Positions 22,842 through 35,000 of a stretch of DNA of 64,000 bases are shown here, in pieces. Made by a program: the position numbers and the translations under genes. Below the pieces are notes generated by a model. That model saw only the letters and a list, made by a program, of their open reading frames with translations. It was not told where the DNA came from and searched no databases. How positions within the stretch are numbered: the first letter of the stretch is position 1; every line of letters starts with the position of its first letter. Source of the stretch: Basidiobolus meristosporus CBS 931.73 (Eukaryota > Basidiobolomycota > Basidiobolomycetes > Basidiobolales > Basidiobolaceae); NCBI GenBank assembly GCA_002104905.1, contig MCFE01000377.1:20299-84298 (forward strand), written 5' to 3'.

Positions 22842-23195
22842 TTACCTACTTGACTGAGAGCCTGAGGAGTCTACATTATTCCCTTCAGTGGGCACATTGT
22901 CCACAGGGCCTTTTTTGGTTGTAGCCCCACTTGTTGCACTGAATATCAAAGCAAGCTGTTGTCCAAACATTCTTCTGTTGCTGTTAGCAGGGGAGTTGGT
23001 TGGGAACCAGACAACTTTGCCTAACCTTGTGCAAACTAAGTTAGGAGAGTTTGTGACACCTTTAGGCTCACCCCAGCCTTCTGAATATGGTATGCAGAGT
23101 AATAACTTTAAAGAAGCAGGCTCACTGATGGATTGTGAGCCTATCTTCCCTAACAACAGTATCATGCATGAACCTGGCCAAATCCCATTATGCAA
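22842..23195 (-). pseudogene. Unrecognised reverse-strand ORF fragment
   Basis: A 117-codon frame includes LVCTRLGKVVWFPTNSPANS and a Gly/Asn/Ser-rich tail. It lies upstream, on the same strand, of the frames at 21298-22391, with stops in between. The three may be parts of one decayed gene. No family recognised. Confidence 0.3.
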
Positions 23196-24640
23196 TGCAA
23201 TAACACCTGTGGAAAAAATGCTAAGGATACTTTATGGAATCAAGTGAGCCCAGCAATCCATCTGCTGGTGAATGGTGTGAAGTTGTGGCTAGAGAAATGG
23301 TGTGTTTCAATTAATATCAGTAATGGGAGCTTTGAGGATTTACAACTACTTTTTGCCAAAATCATCCCAGGATGCCACCTATCATGTACATGGCATAAAT
23401 GGAATACCATCATGCAGCTGGCAACATATGACCCAGAGACTGTCCTGATACCAGCATGTGCTAACAGTTGCATGGCATTCATGTCAGAAAATGCCTCCAT
23501 TGCACAGTGTCCAACTTGTCAGGAATCCACTACCATTGGGGGAAAACATTGTTCACACTCCAGATATATTCTGTTGTTCATACTCCAGATACATTCTGGT
23601 CATACCCCATCTGAGGAAGCTGATGCAGTCTGACAAATATTGCAAAGCTATACAGTACCACACTCAGCATCAATCAAGAGTAAACATATCCAATATATTT
23701 GATGGCAATCCTTACAAACAGCTAAGAAGCAAGGGCTACTTTGAAGGTATGTATGACCATGCCTTTGCCTTGGCACTCAATGGATTCTCATTAAACAAGT
23801 ACTCTACCAGCAGATCCTACTGGCCACTGATTCTCATCAACCTGATTCTGCTGCCTATGTTACGGTACCAGAGCAGAAATCTGATAGTAGTCTCACCAAT
23901 ATCTGGGCCTAAATACCATACAACCTGGATAGCCACCTGTATCCATTGTTTGATGATTTTTGAATGCTTTCCAGCAGGAAAACAGTAAGTGGCTGTGATG
24001 TAAAAGCACATATTATTATCTGCATTGGAGATACCCCAGCCATTGACAAGATAGCTGGCTTTTCTGGGCACAATGGACAGTATTGCTGCTAAATGTGTGA
24101 GATCCAAGGGACTTGCTCTATAACTTACACACATTATTACTACCCAAATACCAACACCAAAAACATCATCTTTCCACTGAGAGAATGTACAGGAGTCAGC
24201 ATGCAATTGCAGCCAAGTTGGCAAGCTATAAGCCATTGGCCAGAATATGCAATTAATTGGAAACCTGAGATGCTTAAGATAGAGGGTATCTGTTGAGGCA
24301 TAAGCTTTCCACTGGGAGCAATGCATTTGCCTTTCAACAATTTTCCCATACTGAGGACCAGGTTGTACACAGGGCATTTCAAGCTAAATGAGCCCTTAGA
24401 GATACCAGGGTTAGGGTTATGCAACACTACAAGTGCAAGGACTGGATGAACTGAATATGTATTTGTTCAAGTGGCCTTCTGGAGCCATTTCTACCAAGAG
24501 TACATTGGAAGCATTAGGAGTCATATGTGGACATAGTAGGATTATTAATCCAGAAGTGAATCACCAATGCCAACTTGATGCATCTAAAGCTTTTGTGCAA
24601 AGAGTTTGTGATGGGATTTGAGCAGCTATGCTACAAGCAT
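23190..24640 (+). pseudogene. Plavaka/Tnp2-like DNA transposase remnant
   Basis: Broken frames carry, in order, blocks typical of fungal Plavaka (CACTA-superfamily) transposases. First is a Cys-rich CPTC finger region (CANSCMAFMSENASIAQCPTC, near 23465-23520). Next are YDHAFALALNGFSLNKYS (near 23750) and YWPLILINLILLP with RNLIVVSPISGPK (near 23820-23910). Then come IGDTPAIDKIAGFSGHNGQY (near 24030), CKMCEIQG (near 24090), and GISFPLGAMHLPFNNF (near 24300). Stops and frame changes are frequent. No terminal repeats were found by eye. Family assignment rests on motif memory. Confidence 0.75.
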
Positions 24641-26350
24641 AAAGCTGAGTGTGTAGATCTCTGCCACTACTGTATACATTCTCTACTCCATCTTGCACAG
24701 TGTGTGGAGAATATTGGGCCTTGCTTCACCTTTTGAGAGTTTCCTATGGAGCAGATGTGTGGGGAGACAGGAAGACAAGTCAAGTTATAGGTACCACCAT
24801 ATCCCCATCTCATCAAGAATCTTACCTTCAAGTCCATCATATATGGCATTAAGAAGCTAAGCAGCCCCAATGCATAGGTAATCAGTTAGGTAATGCAAAG
24901 TTAGGTTGGGTGCAACAAGCAACTAATTTTTATCAGGAAAACTCTACCAAGGTATGCCGGATTTCTCATGGTCACAAGCCAACTTCTACACCATTCAATA
25001 CATGACTTACCCAAACAAGACCCAGAGTGCACCCATAAGGAGGACTAGAATCCAGCAGGGAGAAGGAATATATTAGCCAACTACCAAAAGGTTCTTTGCA
25101 GATATTCATGTGGTATTTACGGCAAAAGTGGTGGCAACCAAGCATATAATTGCAAGATGTATAAGTAATCAGCAATTCAAGGTATATGGCAACTTTGCAA
25201 ATATCACACTGAAAAGCCATAGGGTTGAAGTGATAGAGATGTGTTAATTGAAGCAGGTGTGTATACACATGAAGGCTTGTAAGCAGGAGCCATAATTCTT
25301 TTTGATTCAAACTATATGTGGAATACCTATGGTAGTAGTGGGTAAGCAAATAAAAAGGGGTGATTCAACAGTGGAATATATGAATGGCACAAGGGGAAAT
25401 AGAAAAAGGGATATGCCATTTTGTAAGTTGGTATGGTAACATTTTATAGGAATAACTGAGGCAGCTATACTTCCATGATAATGCCAGCAGATGTCTGCAA
25501 CAAGGCCATCAAAACACAGTCAACTTTTTTGCCATATAATGTAATTGCATGTTTTGGCAAGTTATGTCCACTCATACAAATGAATACTGTATTAAGTCCA
25601 TCAAAAGATCATTCATGTGCTGTCAAGCTTATTACTCTACTTGGAAGTAAAACCAGCAAAATGCTGTCACAATCCTGCCATAAGATTGTGTAGAGGATCA
25701 ATAACTCCAAGCTGCCAGCATTAGGATGGCCTCATTACAGTATCCTGATGGCCAATCCAAATCAGATTCACTCACAGGACCAAATTGTTTTTCATGGGGG
25801 TGAGAGTTCTGATGATATTGGAAGTGATTGGGCAGCTTTGTAGATGATGTGATTCTGACTTAGGACTTATTGACTATGGAGGAGTATTCATACCTCTAAA
25901 TGGTCCTGGCCAAGCAAAAGTGGAATTTATGCTTAGGAAGGTCTCAAGAACATGGGTGCAAGTTTTGGGGCCGCTTTAACAACTTATCAACTTCTCATAT
26001 TCTGAGTACCTGATATTTTGGTGAAAATATTTCAAGTCAATCCCAATAAGGAATTTTGGCCAGGATTCTCTAAGATTTGTATACTATACCTAAAGTGACT
26101 AATTTAAGTGAATATTTAGGTGTAGCTACAAATTTACAACACTACCTGCTACTGTACAATGAATTATAACAAAAAATCTGAAGGAAAACACCTGCTGAAG
26201 GCCAGCAAAATACTGTTAGAATACCAGCAGAATATCAGCAGATTATCAGATGAATCCCAAGTACAAGATTTTTCATAGGGTATTGGAGCACTGGTGTATT
26301 CAGTAGATTGGGAGTGGAAAAAAGAGGCAACAGCCAATTAATGAGACAAT
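24641..26350. other. AT-rich sequence without recognisable genes
   Basis: Short broken frames only. It may be the continuation of the transposase-bearing element before it. One phrase (24409-24419) reads GGTTAGGGTTA but is isolated and not a telomere array. Confidence 0.5.
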
Positions 26351-28304
26351 CAAGACCTCGGCCCTTGCCTGCCTTTCTAGATTTGGCATTTCAAACAACA
26401 ACACAAGAAGCAAACCCATTGACCAGTGAGAAATGCACCCACTTTGGAGTCTGATTTAACAAGCTTACTGATCGAGTGTTGGTTGAGAATCACCAGTAGC
26501 GAGGCCAGCCGTATCTTCAATGTCAAACAATCCTGGGGGTTGACTTGGGTATGTCCTTATGGTGGGATTCACGGCAAACAGATTCACCAATCGACGTGGT
26601 GGCTCATGAAGAAACCCTGAAGAATGGGGAATATTACGCGAAATCCAGCATTTGCGCCTGGGACAACCGTGGAAGTGTCAGAATTGCTGGCGAACTGGGT
26701 GTCAACCAGATATAAATGAAATGGGAGATGGGCTCACTATTCAGATGTCTACCACGGTATAGTGGTCACTCAATCGGGACACGTGCCCTGGAACAGAATT
26801 CATTTGATTGCATTGGATATACCAACTGTAGGGGGCCAACTCAATGCTACCAAAAAGCAATTCGGATGCATATGTGGGACGAAGAACAGTTGGCAACCAG
26901 ATCCACAATGACCAGCCGGCCTTGATCAGAATTGAGATGTTGGATCTTGTAGGAGGATTTTGAGATTCGATGTGCCACAGGGAGAAAGGTCAGAAATGGG
27001 GCTCGTCATGTAGTGCAGAGCAAGTCACAAGATCCTGTGGCGAAGGAGCCCCCATTAAAACTAGGAATTGGCCCAATGATTTCCTTTTCGATGGTAAGTT
27101 ACTCAGTGTCCCCTTATTCCAATGGAGGCCAATCGCCAAAGCAAGAGTGCTATGCAGCCAGCGGTGCACGGTAGCCAGCAAAGTCGACAATACGAAATCA
27201 TGCAGCAGGGTAATGACCGGTTAAAGTGAGGGGACTGCTTCGCGCCATAACATCAGCACCAAGAGGCAATGGAGCCTAATGATTGCAAATGTCCACCCTT
27301 AATGCAGTATGGCTGGGGCCAATCTCCGATCCGATTTTGAGTTGAGCTTAAGCTTTCTAGAAGTCCAATTTGACAAAGGTTGTTGAGTACACTTAATTGC
27401 TGGCCAATCCAACTGTGGATACAGGAGTAATTTGCCCATTGCCAAGTATAGGTGAGGTTGATGGCATCAAGGAAGATTTCGGATTCCTCTTCGACGAATT
27501 AACTAGGGGAATGTACGAAATTGGCCGATAGGGTCACACAAACCCCTCACCATTGTCATCATGGTGCTCCCCACATGGCATCCAATGTTCACTAATCAAG
27601 GATCACAGCCATAGCCATTGCACGAACGGAAGCAGATATCACGTTTTAACTCAAGATGACACCCTCCAGCATGGATTTGGTCGAAGGGTAAACTTGACTA
27701 AACCACAACACTAAATTTAGAATTATTTGATTTTCCGACGATCATTACTCCTGTGCTACTTTCATACCCGACACACCTGTCAGTTGAATCCAGCAGTGAA
27801 GTCATTCCACACTCGACCGGCGACCTCGTGTACTTGGAATAGGCGCCCGAATGGACTAGGGTTGCTTGTAGACGGCGAGGAGAGCCCTTTCCCGTGCTCG
27901 AGAGAAGCGGTGGCATACGTATATCGTCGACCATTATACAACCTGACTAGGAGCGATTCTGCATGCACCATCCCAAACCCACTCACATCCTAGAGTTTCC
28001 GAAGAAGTGATCATTCAATTACTAACCGCAGCCATCCCCGCCCGCTCCGTTCCGATGGTCCAAGAATAGGAATAGCGTGAATATGAGATGCGCAACGGAT
28101 TCGGAAGGAATAAACAAAACTGATCAAGAGGTACGTTTCCAAGATTTCAATCAAAGCGAAATTTACATGTCGGCCCTTCCGATTGTTCCCGGCCCACATG
28201 GATTCACCAAGCCAGAGACTTTCCAACCTCTATATATACAATGATGTGGCCACCCAGCACAACAGAAAACAACAACGGCAATAGCAACTACCAATTCATT
28301 CATC
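26351..28304. other. Transition into gene-rich DNA; AOX upstream region
   Basis: Composition shifts to visibly higher GC near 26350-26400. Short frames occur (for example 26970-27224 and 27727-27993, +), but none resembles a known protein or shows splice structure I trust. A TATATATA element at about 28230 lies some 75 bp upstream of the alternative oxidase start and is a plausible TATA box. Confidence 0.5.
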
Positions 28305-29676
28305 ATGAACGCGCTGAGAACTTCTCAACTTCTGGCTTCCAAGTCGATGGCTGGTGTTTCAACCTCCTTACTGGCCTCCACCCAGCTACGCTGCTCGATG
28401 GCCCGTGCAACACCAGTGTTGGCACGCCAACTACATCTCCAGCCTTACAAGGATGAGAAGAAATCCGTCGTGAATCCTGAACTCTACAAAATCCCCGAGG
28501 AGCTTCTAAACGATGTCCACCCCAAGGCCATTCGCAACGCCTTTATTTCCCGGCAACTTTCCTCGGAGGAACTCGAGAAGTGGGACATTGGGTTGACCAA
28601 GCATCGCGAGCCCATCACATTTGGCGACAAGGTGGCCCTGACCGTGGTCAAGTCCTTGCGTATTCCCGCCGATCTCTTCTTCCGAAAGAAGTACATGCAT
28701 CGCGCAGTGGTACGTATCCAGATCGTCGAGCCCCGAGGTAATCTCGTGTACTAATCCCAAATCCCCCTTTGGGCAGGCCCTCGAAACGGTTGCTGCAGTG
28801 CCTGGAATGGTTGGAGGTAAGGAAACTCACCAGATTGGATATGTGGATTGAGTATTGATGCGATTTCCACCAGCGGTCATTCGCCACCTCAGAAGTCTCC
28901 GCAAGATGAAGCATGATGGAGGTAACTATATGCGCAAACGGATTCATCTGGAACCCACCGATACTAATTCGTCCCTTCCAGGCTGGATCACCCATCTTTT
29001 ACACGAGGCAGAGAACGAAAGGTAAATCCCGAGCAGTATGGACTGATTGGTTCTACAGTGTCTCACCCGTCTTGCTCCACAGAATGCATCTGCTTACTTG
29101 GATGAAGGTCTGCCAACCCACGCTTCTTGAGAGAATGCTTGTAACAGCGGTCCAGGTAATATTGACTACGGCAAATGGCAGCGCGGGCGATCATTGACTA
29201 ACCCAACGCGTAGGGTGTATTCTTCAACTGTTTCTTCCTGTTCTATCTGTGCACACCCAAGACCGCCCATAGGTAAGTGGCTTATCAGGATGTGGCTGGC
29301 GCATCCGGATTGCTCATGGCATTTGCTGTTACGTAGGATCGTTGGCTATCTCGAAGAAGAGGCCGTCATCTCGTACACGGGCTTCTTGAAGGAGATTGAC
29401 GAGGGACGAATCGAGAACAAGCCAGCGCCCCAGATCGCCATCGACTACTGGAACCTACAAAAATCCGCCACTATCAGGGATGTCGTACTCGCCGTTCGTG
29501 CTGACGAGGCTCTTCACCGCGACACTAACCATCATTTCTCCGACCGAATCTCCCTACGACAGGAGGATCTCCGCACCGAGATCAGTCGCACCAAGCTGCT
29601 TCATGCTCAGCAGGCTGCTGAGAAGAGCAAGCCGGAGGAAGTCCACGACAACGAGCATGCTGGCAAATGGGCCTAA
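28305..29676 (+). CDS. AOX1: Alternative oxidase, mitochondrial (7 exons)
   Basis: Di-iron ubiquinol oxidase of the inner mitochondrial membrane, which passes electrons from ubiquinol directly to oxygen, bypassing complexes III and IV. Proposed exons are 28305-28709, 28777-28816, 28874-28921, 28982-29021, 29083-29155, 29214-29272 and 29337-29676. All introns are GT-AG and 52-67 nt long. The product is 334 residues, normal for fungi. The first approximately 45 residues are Ser/Thr/Arg/Ala-rich, like a mitochondrial presequence. Iron-binding helices are seen as [23 protein letters not shown] and [12 protein letters not shown], so the ligand Glu and His residues are present. An AATAAA at 29732-29737 follows the stop. 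The ATG chosen is the first in frame after a TATA-like element. Confidence 0.96.
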
Positions 29677-29731
29677 CCTCCCGATCACCTCTATATCTGT
29701 ATACACCCGCTATTTATCATCAGTTGTACTA

Positions 29732-29737
29732 AATAAA
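29732..29737 (+). terminator. Poly(A) signal after AOX
   Basis: AATAAA, 56 bases past the stop codon. The following spacer to 30230 shows no other gene. Confidence 0.5.
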
Positions 29738-30230
29738 CATATATTATCCACTGACCAACCATCCAATTTATTACGGGACTCCTTCGCAATTGGCCATGAT
29801 GTGCATTTCAGGACCATTTCCTGACCAGCCTACGGATCGGTTAGTCCCATACAAAATTCCGATCTGACGCTAGGTTTCTTCATCGCTGACTTGGAAGTGG
29901 GTTCAGTTTGGGTAAACCATATCATGCACTATCATACCTTCGTCAGCTGGTTCAGATTGTACCTTTTATGAGCCCTTTCGATGGTCGTTCCAATTGGCTG
30001 CCGAGGACTACAAATGGGCCGATTAAGCCCCTTTGCAGCTGAATATTTACCTCGACTGTCCAAATCAGTATTTTCTCACTTACGGAGTGACCATTCATCA
30101 GTAGCAACCCCTCCCCACCCTACGCATAGTATTTGGCTGCCTGACAAGCCTCTCTAGCACACGTCCTAGTTTTCCCGTATAGCGCTCCCCTACCTGCCAA
30201 GCCCCCAGCTTTCACTTCCCACTGGCCAAC

Positions 30231-31508
30231 ATGGATTTTGGCACCTCTAATCCTTGTACCCCTAGTTCTTGCGAGCCAGGTAACTCTAACAACAGTCCTA
30301 GTATCACCTCACGTTCACAGCCTTCCTACAACAATCTCCAATGCGAACGCAACCAGCAGCACTGCCAACGGCTCAAGTTCACGCAGCAACCTGTTCGCCA
30401 ACCACATGTTTCGCCTTGAAGCCGAATTCCTCCACCGCTGCTCCACCCAAACCAAAACCGTCTATCCCAGTCAGCAATTCCTATCTAATCGAGTTCACGA
30501 AACGAAAGAACTGGTCACATCGCATCATCGACCAGCTACCGGACTTCTATTATGTTATCAACCCGGCCGGGTGTTTTATGTACTGCTCACCCTCCTCGAT
30601 GGCGCTGGTAGGGTACTCCCCCACCGAGCTGATAGGGAGGAATATCGTGGACTTCATCCATGTGGATGACGTGGATATCTTCATACGGGATATCAAACAG
30701 TCGTTGGAGGAGCACCAGTTCAAACTCTTCTACCGTTTCCGAAAGAAGGATGATAGGTTCGTAATGTTAGAAGCCCAAGGGCACGCGTATAGAAAAGGGA
30801 ATCCCGAGGCGAAGTGTTTCTTCAGCATCGCCCGACCTTACCCGTTGAAAGCCACCTCGAACATGGACAAACTGCTCGAGCTGAAGCTGGAGAACGAGAT
30901 CCTACGACAAAGACTGGCCCGCCTGCGCGGCGGGTACTACGACGACTCGGCTAGCCCCCAGTCTAGTGTGAATCAAGACCTCGACGAAACCCTTCTGGAG
31001 GAGAGCACGTACAACGATGAGGACTTGCGTAATTCATTAGACCTTCGAGGCGGACGGGTGGACCGTGGGGCCTCTAGCTCCACTTCCACGTCGAACTCGA
31101 ACTCAACCTCATGCATTTACCCAATACCCAACAAGGAGGAGACCCCAACCCAGTCGCAAACACAATCGAATAGTGCGCTTGGGGCGAACAAAAAAAAGGT
31201 AGCACGCTTTTTAGACAGTAGGAAGAGGTGTGACTCGCTGGAAACTAAACATCTGTTCTCTTCATTCAAGCGAAAGCACAAGATCGAGGACGACGTGGAT
31301 CGCGTCTGTACAGAATGTGGGAAAACCGACTCTCCCTGAATGGCGTAAGGGTCCGCACGGGCCCAAGACGTAAGTGCATCTGTTGATGAGCCGTTGGTTT
31401 GATTCCAGAGAACTGACCGAATCTAGTCTGTGTAATGCCTGCGGGTTGAGATGGGCCAAAAAATCCCGGCGAGAATCCAAAACGGAAGGGGCCGCCAGCG
31501 AATCATAG
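30231..31508 (+). CDS. White collar 2-like PAS/GATA factor, frameshifted in zinc finger
   Basis: Photoreceptor-partner transcription factor. One PAS domain runs from about WSHRIIDQLPDFYYVI to KKDDRFVMLEAQGHAY. It shows GRNIVDFIHVDD without the LOV cysteine, as in WC-2, so no flavin binding is expected. A helical segment (KLLELKLENEILRQRLARLR) and Ser/Thr-rich linker lead to a GATA finger, C-x2-C-x18-C-x2-C (CTEC ... CNAC), split by a 57-nt intron (31370-31426). An extra C in CCC (31334-31336) shifts the frame and gives a TGA (31337-31339) inside the finger. Removing one base restores the usual DSPEWRKGP order. The start is uncertain: ATG 30231 needs a 41-nt intron (30280-30320) to join the main frame. 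The shift may be a real mutation or a sequence error. Confidence 0.85.
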
Positions 31509-32028
31509 TGGCCATGGATCCCTCGCCAACGCAGGCGATCGTTACTAGGGATCATCTTCTATCTATACCTTTCTATCTCTTTCTTATCTTGACATTGATG
31601 TCGTCACACCGTCACCGTTTCCGTTACCGCTTTCATATCCCCACGACTCTTCAGCATGTTCTTATTATTCCTGCATTGTGCTGCTTGGCACCCAGCCCTA
31701 GCGATATGTAAGTAGCAGTTGGCCTCCCACTTAGTAGGTAGAGAGTAATCCCCCTCCCAGAGCGATCCGGAGAAGAGGGGATCAGCTCTACAGCAAATGC
31801 GACCACATGTAGATAATCAACTTAATACACACTGAAAATACACCCCATCACCCCGAATGAAAAGAAAGAGTTAACGCATCTAACGAAACGAGGTGTGTGT
31901 CTACGAATAAAACAAATGATGCCTGACTCGCGATTTATTTCATTCCAGAGGATTTTTTGATAGAAACGAATGGATTACGATTATTGTGGGTATGGATAAG
32001 ATGTATGGTTGAGGCAGGCTTGGATGGG
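31509..32028. other. Convergent spacer between WC-2-like gene and chitin synthase
   Basis: Shared 3' region of two genes pointing at each other. No further coding or RNA feature seen. Confidence 0.5.
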
Positions 32029-35000
32029 CTATCTTGACTGCTGAGAGGAGCCACTACTGGAAGTCTCATCATTTCCCGACCTTGGATTCGTCCCTAGGTT
32101 TACCGAGGAGAGCCTGGCAAGCTGGCTTGGGGTGTGATAGCCTAGTTTATCTATGGATGTACCAGAGACGTTGATCCCTTGCACCTGGTTGATGGCCAGA
32201 TTGGTCTTCCGGCGCTTGTTACGTTCGAATTCGGACCATTTCTTCATGGTGATCTGGGTCGAGTCGAATTCCCCTTCCTTCTCGCCATGGCCTCCGGCCC
32301 CTTGCTTCTCCCCCTCGACCTGCCTTGTCTGACCCCAGCTGAAGTCGTCGAAATGCCAGAACGCGTACACCGGGAGGATGAAGTTCCAAACGAGCAATGA
32401 GAGCAAGTAGATCAGCATCCAGCCAACATAGATCACCTTCCGCGTGGTCATCAGGATCAGTATGGCCGGTAAGCCCAAAATCACGGCCAGGAGGATCAGA
32501 GGGATAATCGGTGCGGGGGTCATGAGGAATGAGGCAATGACCAGATAAAGGGTAAAGCAGATGGCAGCCGGGAGAACCACCGTTCCCAAAAGCTCTAGGA
32601 AGACCACGAATTGCATCGAGAAGCAAAAGGTCCCACACAGGTCTCGGATCAGGACCAGCTCCAGAAGGTTGTGTACAGTTGAGTTGATCCAGCGTCGCCG
32701 TTGAGACAACAAGATGCCGAAGGTGTCGGGCACCACCGTCTTGCACACCGCTTGAGGCACGAAGATCATCTTTCTTTTCGGGAAGGTCCGGAGCATCAGC
32801 GTGGTGAGGAACCGATCTTCTCCCAGCAGCAGGAGGTTTTTCTTGTGCAGAGTGTCGACCACATTCTCCGAGTAATGCTCCACGATATCCGGGCTGGCCA
32901 GCACAGGCACCCAGAGTCCGGTCGACCCCTTAGGCGCCTTGATCCTGTACATGCAGAAGCATCCGGGTAGACAGGTGACGCCACCGAATACAGACTCGAA
33001 CGCTTTGCTCAGATGGTGGGAGATGTAGTATTCAAACACCTGGATCATAGTCACCCAGGAATCGCGTTTGTTGGCAATCTTGGTCTCCCCACACAAGCCC
33101 ATGATTTGCGGATCTCGAACCATGCAGGACACCATTCGAGTGACCGAGTCTGGATATACCTTGGTATCAGCATCCACCATCAGTACGATCTCAAAGTTGT
33201 CAGGACTCACTCCGGTCACGCCCCAGATCGCGTTGAACAGCTCGTACTCCATCTCGGTCATCCGCTCATCGAACATAACGTGCTGTAGGAAGGACATCAA
33301 AATGATCTGACTGTCGCGCTTTCCACGGTTCCCAGGCTTGGGGAGATTCGCCTCTTCCGGGGTGCCGCACTTCGAGATGAGGATCATCGGAACCCTGGGC
33401 TGCCTCTCGGTAGGCACGGTACTGTCGTCGAACTTGTAATACCCTGCGTAGATCTTGGACATATTGTGACGCTTAGTGCCGTCAGCGATAGCAATGTATG
33501 ACATCGGCTGAACCAGTTCCGGGGCAATGACGAAGTCCTTCATCATGGAGAGGCAGATATCCGGGGTGGATAGGTCATTTCCAAAGCCAGTGATGACTCC
33601 ATCAGCGATGACCAGAATCAGTTTGTGCGAAGATGGATAATCAGTCAGGGTGAGTGAGTCGAGGGTGGTGCGTAGCCCTTGCTCCCCTTCGGAATAGCAA
33701 GTGACCAGCATGATCGTGTGGGCCAAGGGGAAATTGAATGGCTGGAACGTAACTGGTGGTGGGGTTGGAGGGACATGTACCGGGGAGGTTGCAGCCAACG
33801 AACTGTTGGACGTCCGACGTGAGAGAGTCAGGTTCAGCGGCTCTGGCGTGCCCGCTGCCCTTCGGGTTCCTGTTGTCGCCGGAGACGTTGGCTGACTGTC
33901 TGAACCAGGCCCGCAGAAAGGATCAAGGTGTTCCTCTTTGAGCTAGGCTCCTGGACAGGGACAGGAATGGGAATGGAGTATCTGCTTGTGTTGGGAAGGA
34001 ACGCCCCGCTGTTCCTTACAGATTGGGAATTCGATCGAACAGCGGAGAATGCAATGTGACTGGGATTATCACTCCACAATTCAATGGCCTCCAGTCTTTT
34101 CATACGCTCTTCGTACGTTTCCTGCCGGAAGGTTCCTAACCGCCAGCTCAGCACCCACCCAAAGAAGACGGCAAGGAAAAACTTGGTGAGAACCACACCC
34201 AGGATGACGACGAGCGAAACGTAAAGGATGATGTTGGAGATGATGCACCCCATGGAGTTCGTGTCCAATGTCCCCACCTTGAGGATCTCCATTGCACACC
34301 TGGCTTCAGCCTTGTGATAGTTGTTGAAGAGGAATGTCACATCGGTGCCTCGGTGCGGGGAGTTTGCACTACGCAGTGTTTCGAATACCGGTGGGACCTC
34401 AATGCCAGGAACTAGAGAATTCAAGATATCGAAATCAAGTATATTCCTAAACACACACGAAACTTGTGTCAATTCACACATTCAGGTAATGTCCAGAATA
34501 CATTTCGACTTACCCATTGTATACGGCCAGGTTGCGGTTCTTTCTCAGGACGTCATTCCAATTATAATAAACATCCCCCAGGACATTCAAGCGCACCAGG
34601 GCATCCCTCGACACCTTAGAGACGTGGCAGCCAGTTTGATTGGTGTTGTCGTTGGTGTGTGGGTAATAGGTGGCGTTGCGAACGACGCAGGGGAAATAGT
34701 TGTACACGTTCCCAGCAGAATCCGCCCCATTAGTGACCCTTAAGACGTTTTTACAGTTCCCATTGATTTGCTGAAACAAGTAGGACATATCCATGGCTCC
34801 GGCTAGAGAAACAACACTCCCCCCTTGGGTCAGTATTGCATTAACGGTGGGGTGGTTGAACCCTGATATCTTATAAGCCCTTCCGTTGACGATAGAATAG
34901 TCTATACCGATGGTCCCCTGTTTGACACGCAGGGAAACGCCCCCTCCGCAGAGGACTTGCTGCAATCCAAATGTAAGAAAGCCCACAAACAGGCAGAGAA

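Noticed and set aside
24409-24419. GGTTAGGGTTA resembling telomere repeat
   Set aside because: Under two units long and isolated inside a transposon remnant.
26970-27224. 84-codon plus-strand frame in the AOX upstream region
   Set aside because: Short, no recognisable domain, no neighbouring exons. Not annotated as a gene.
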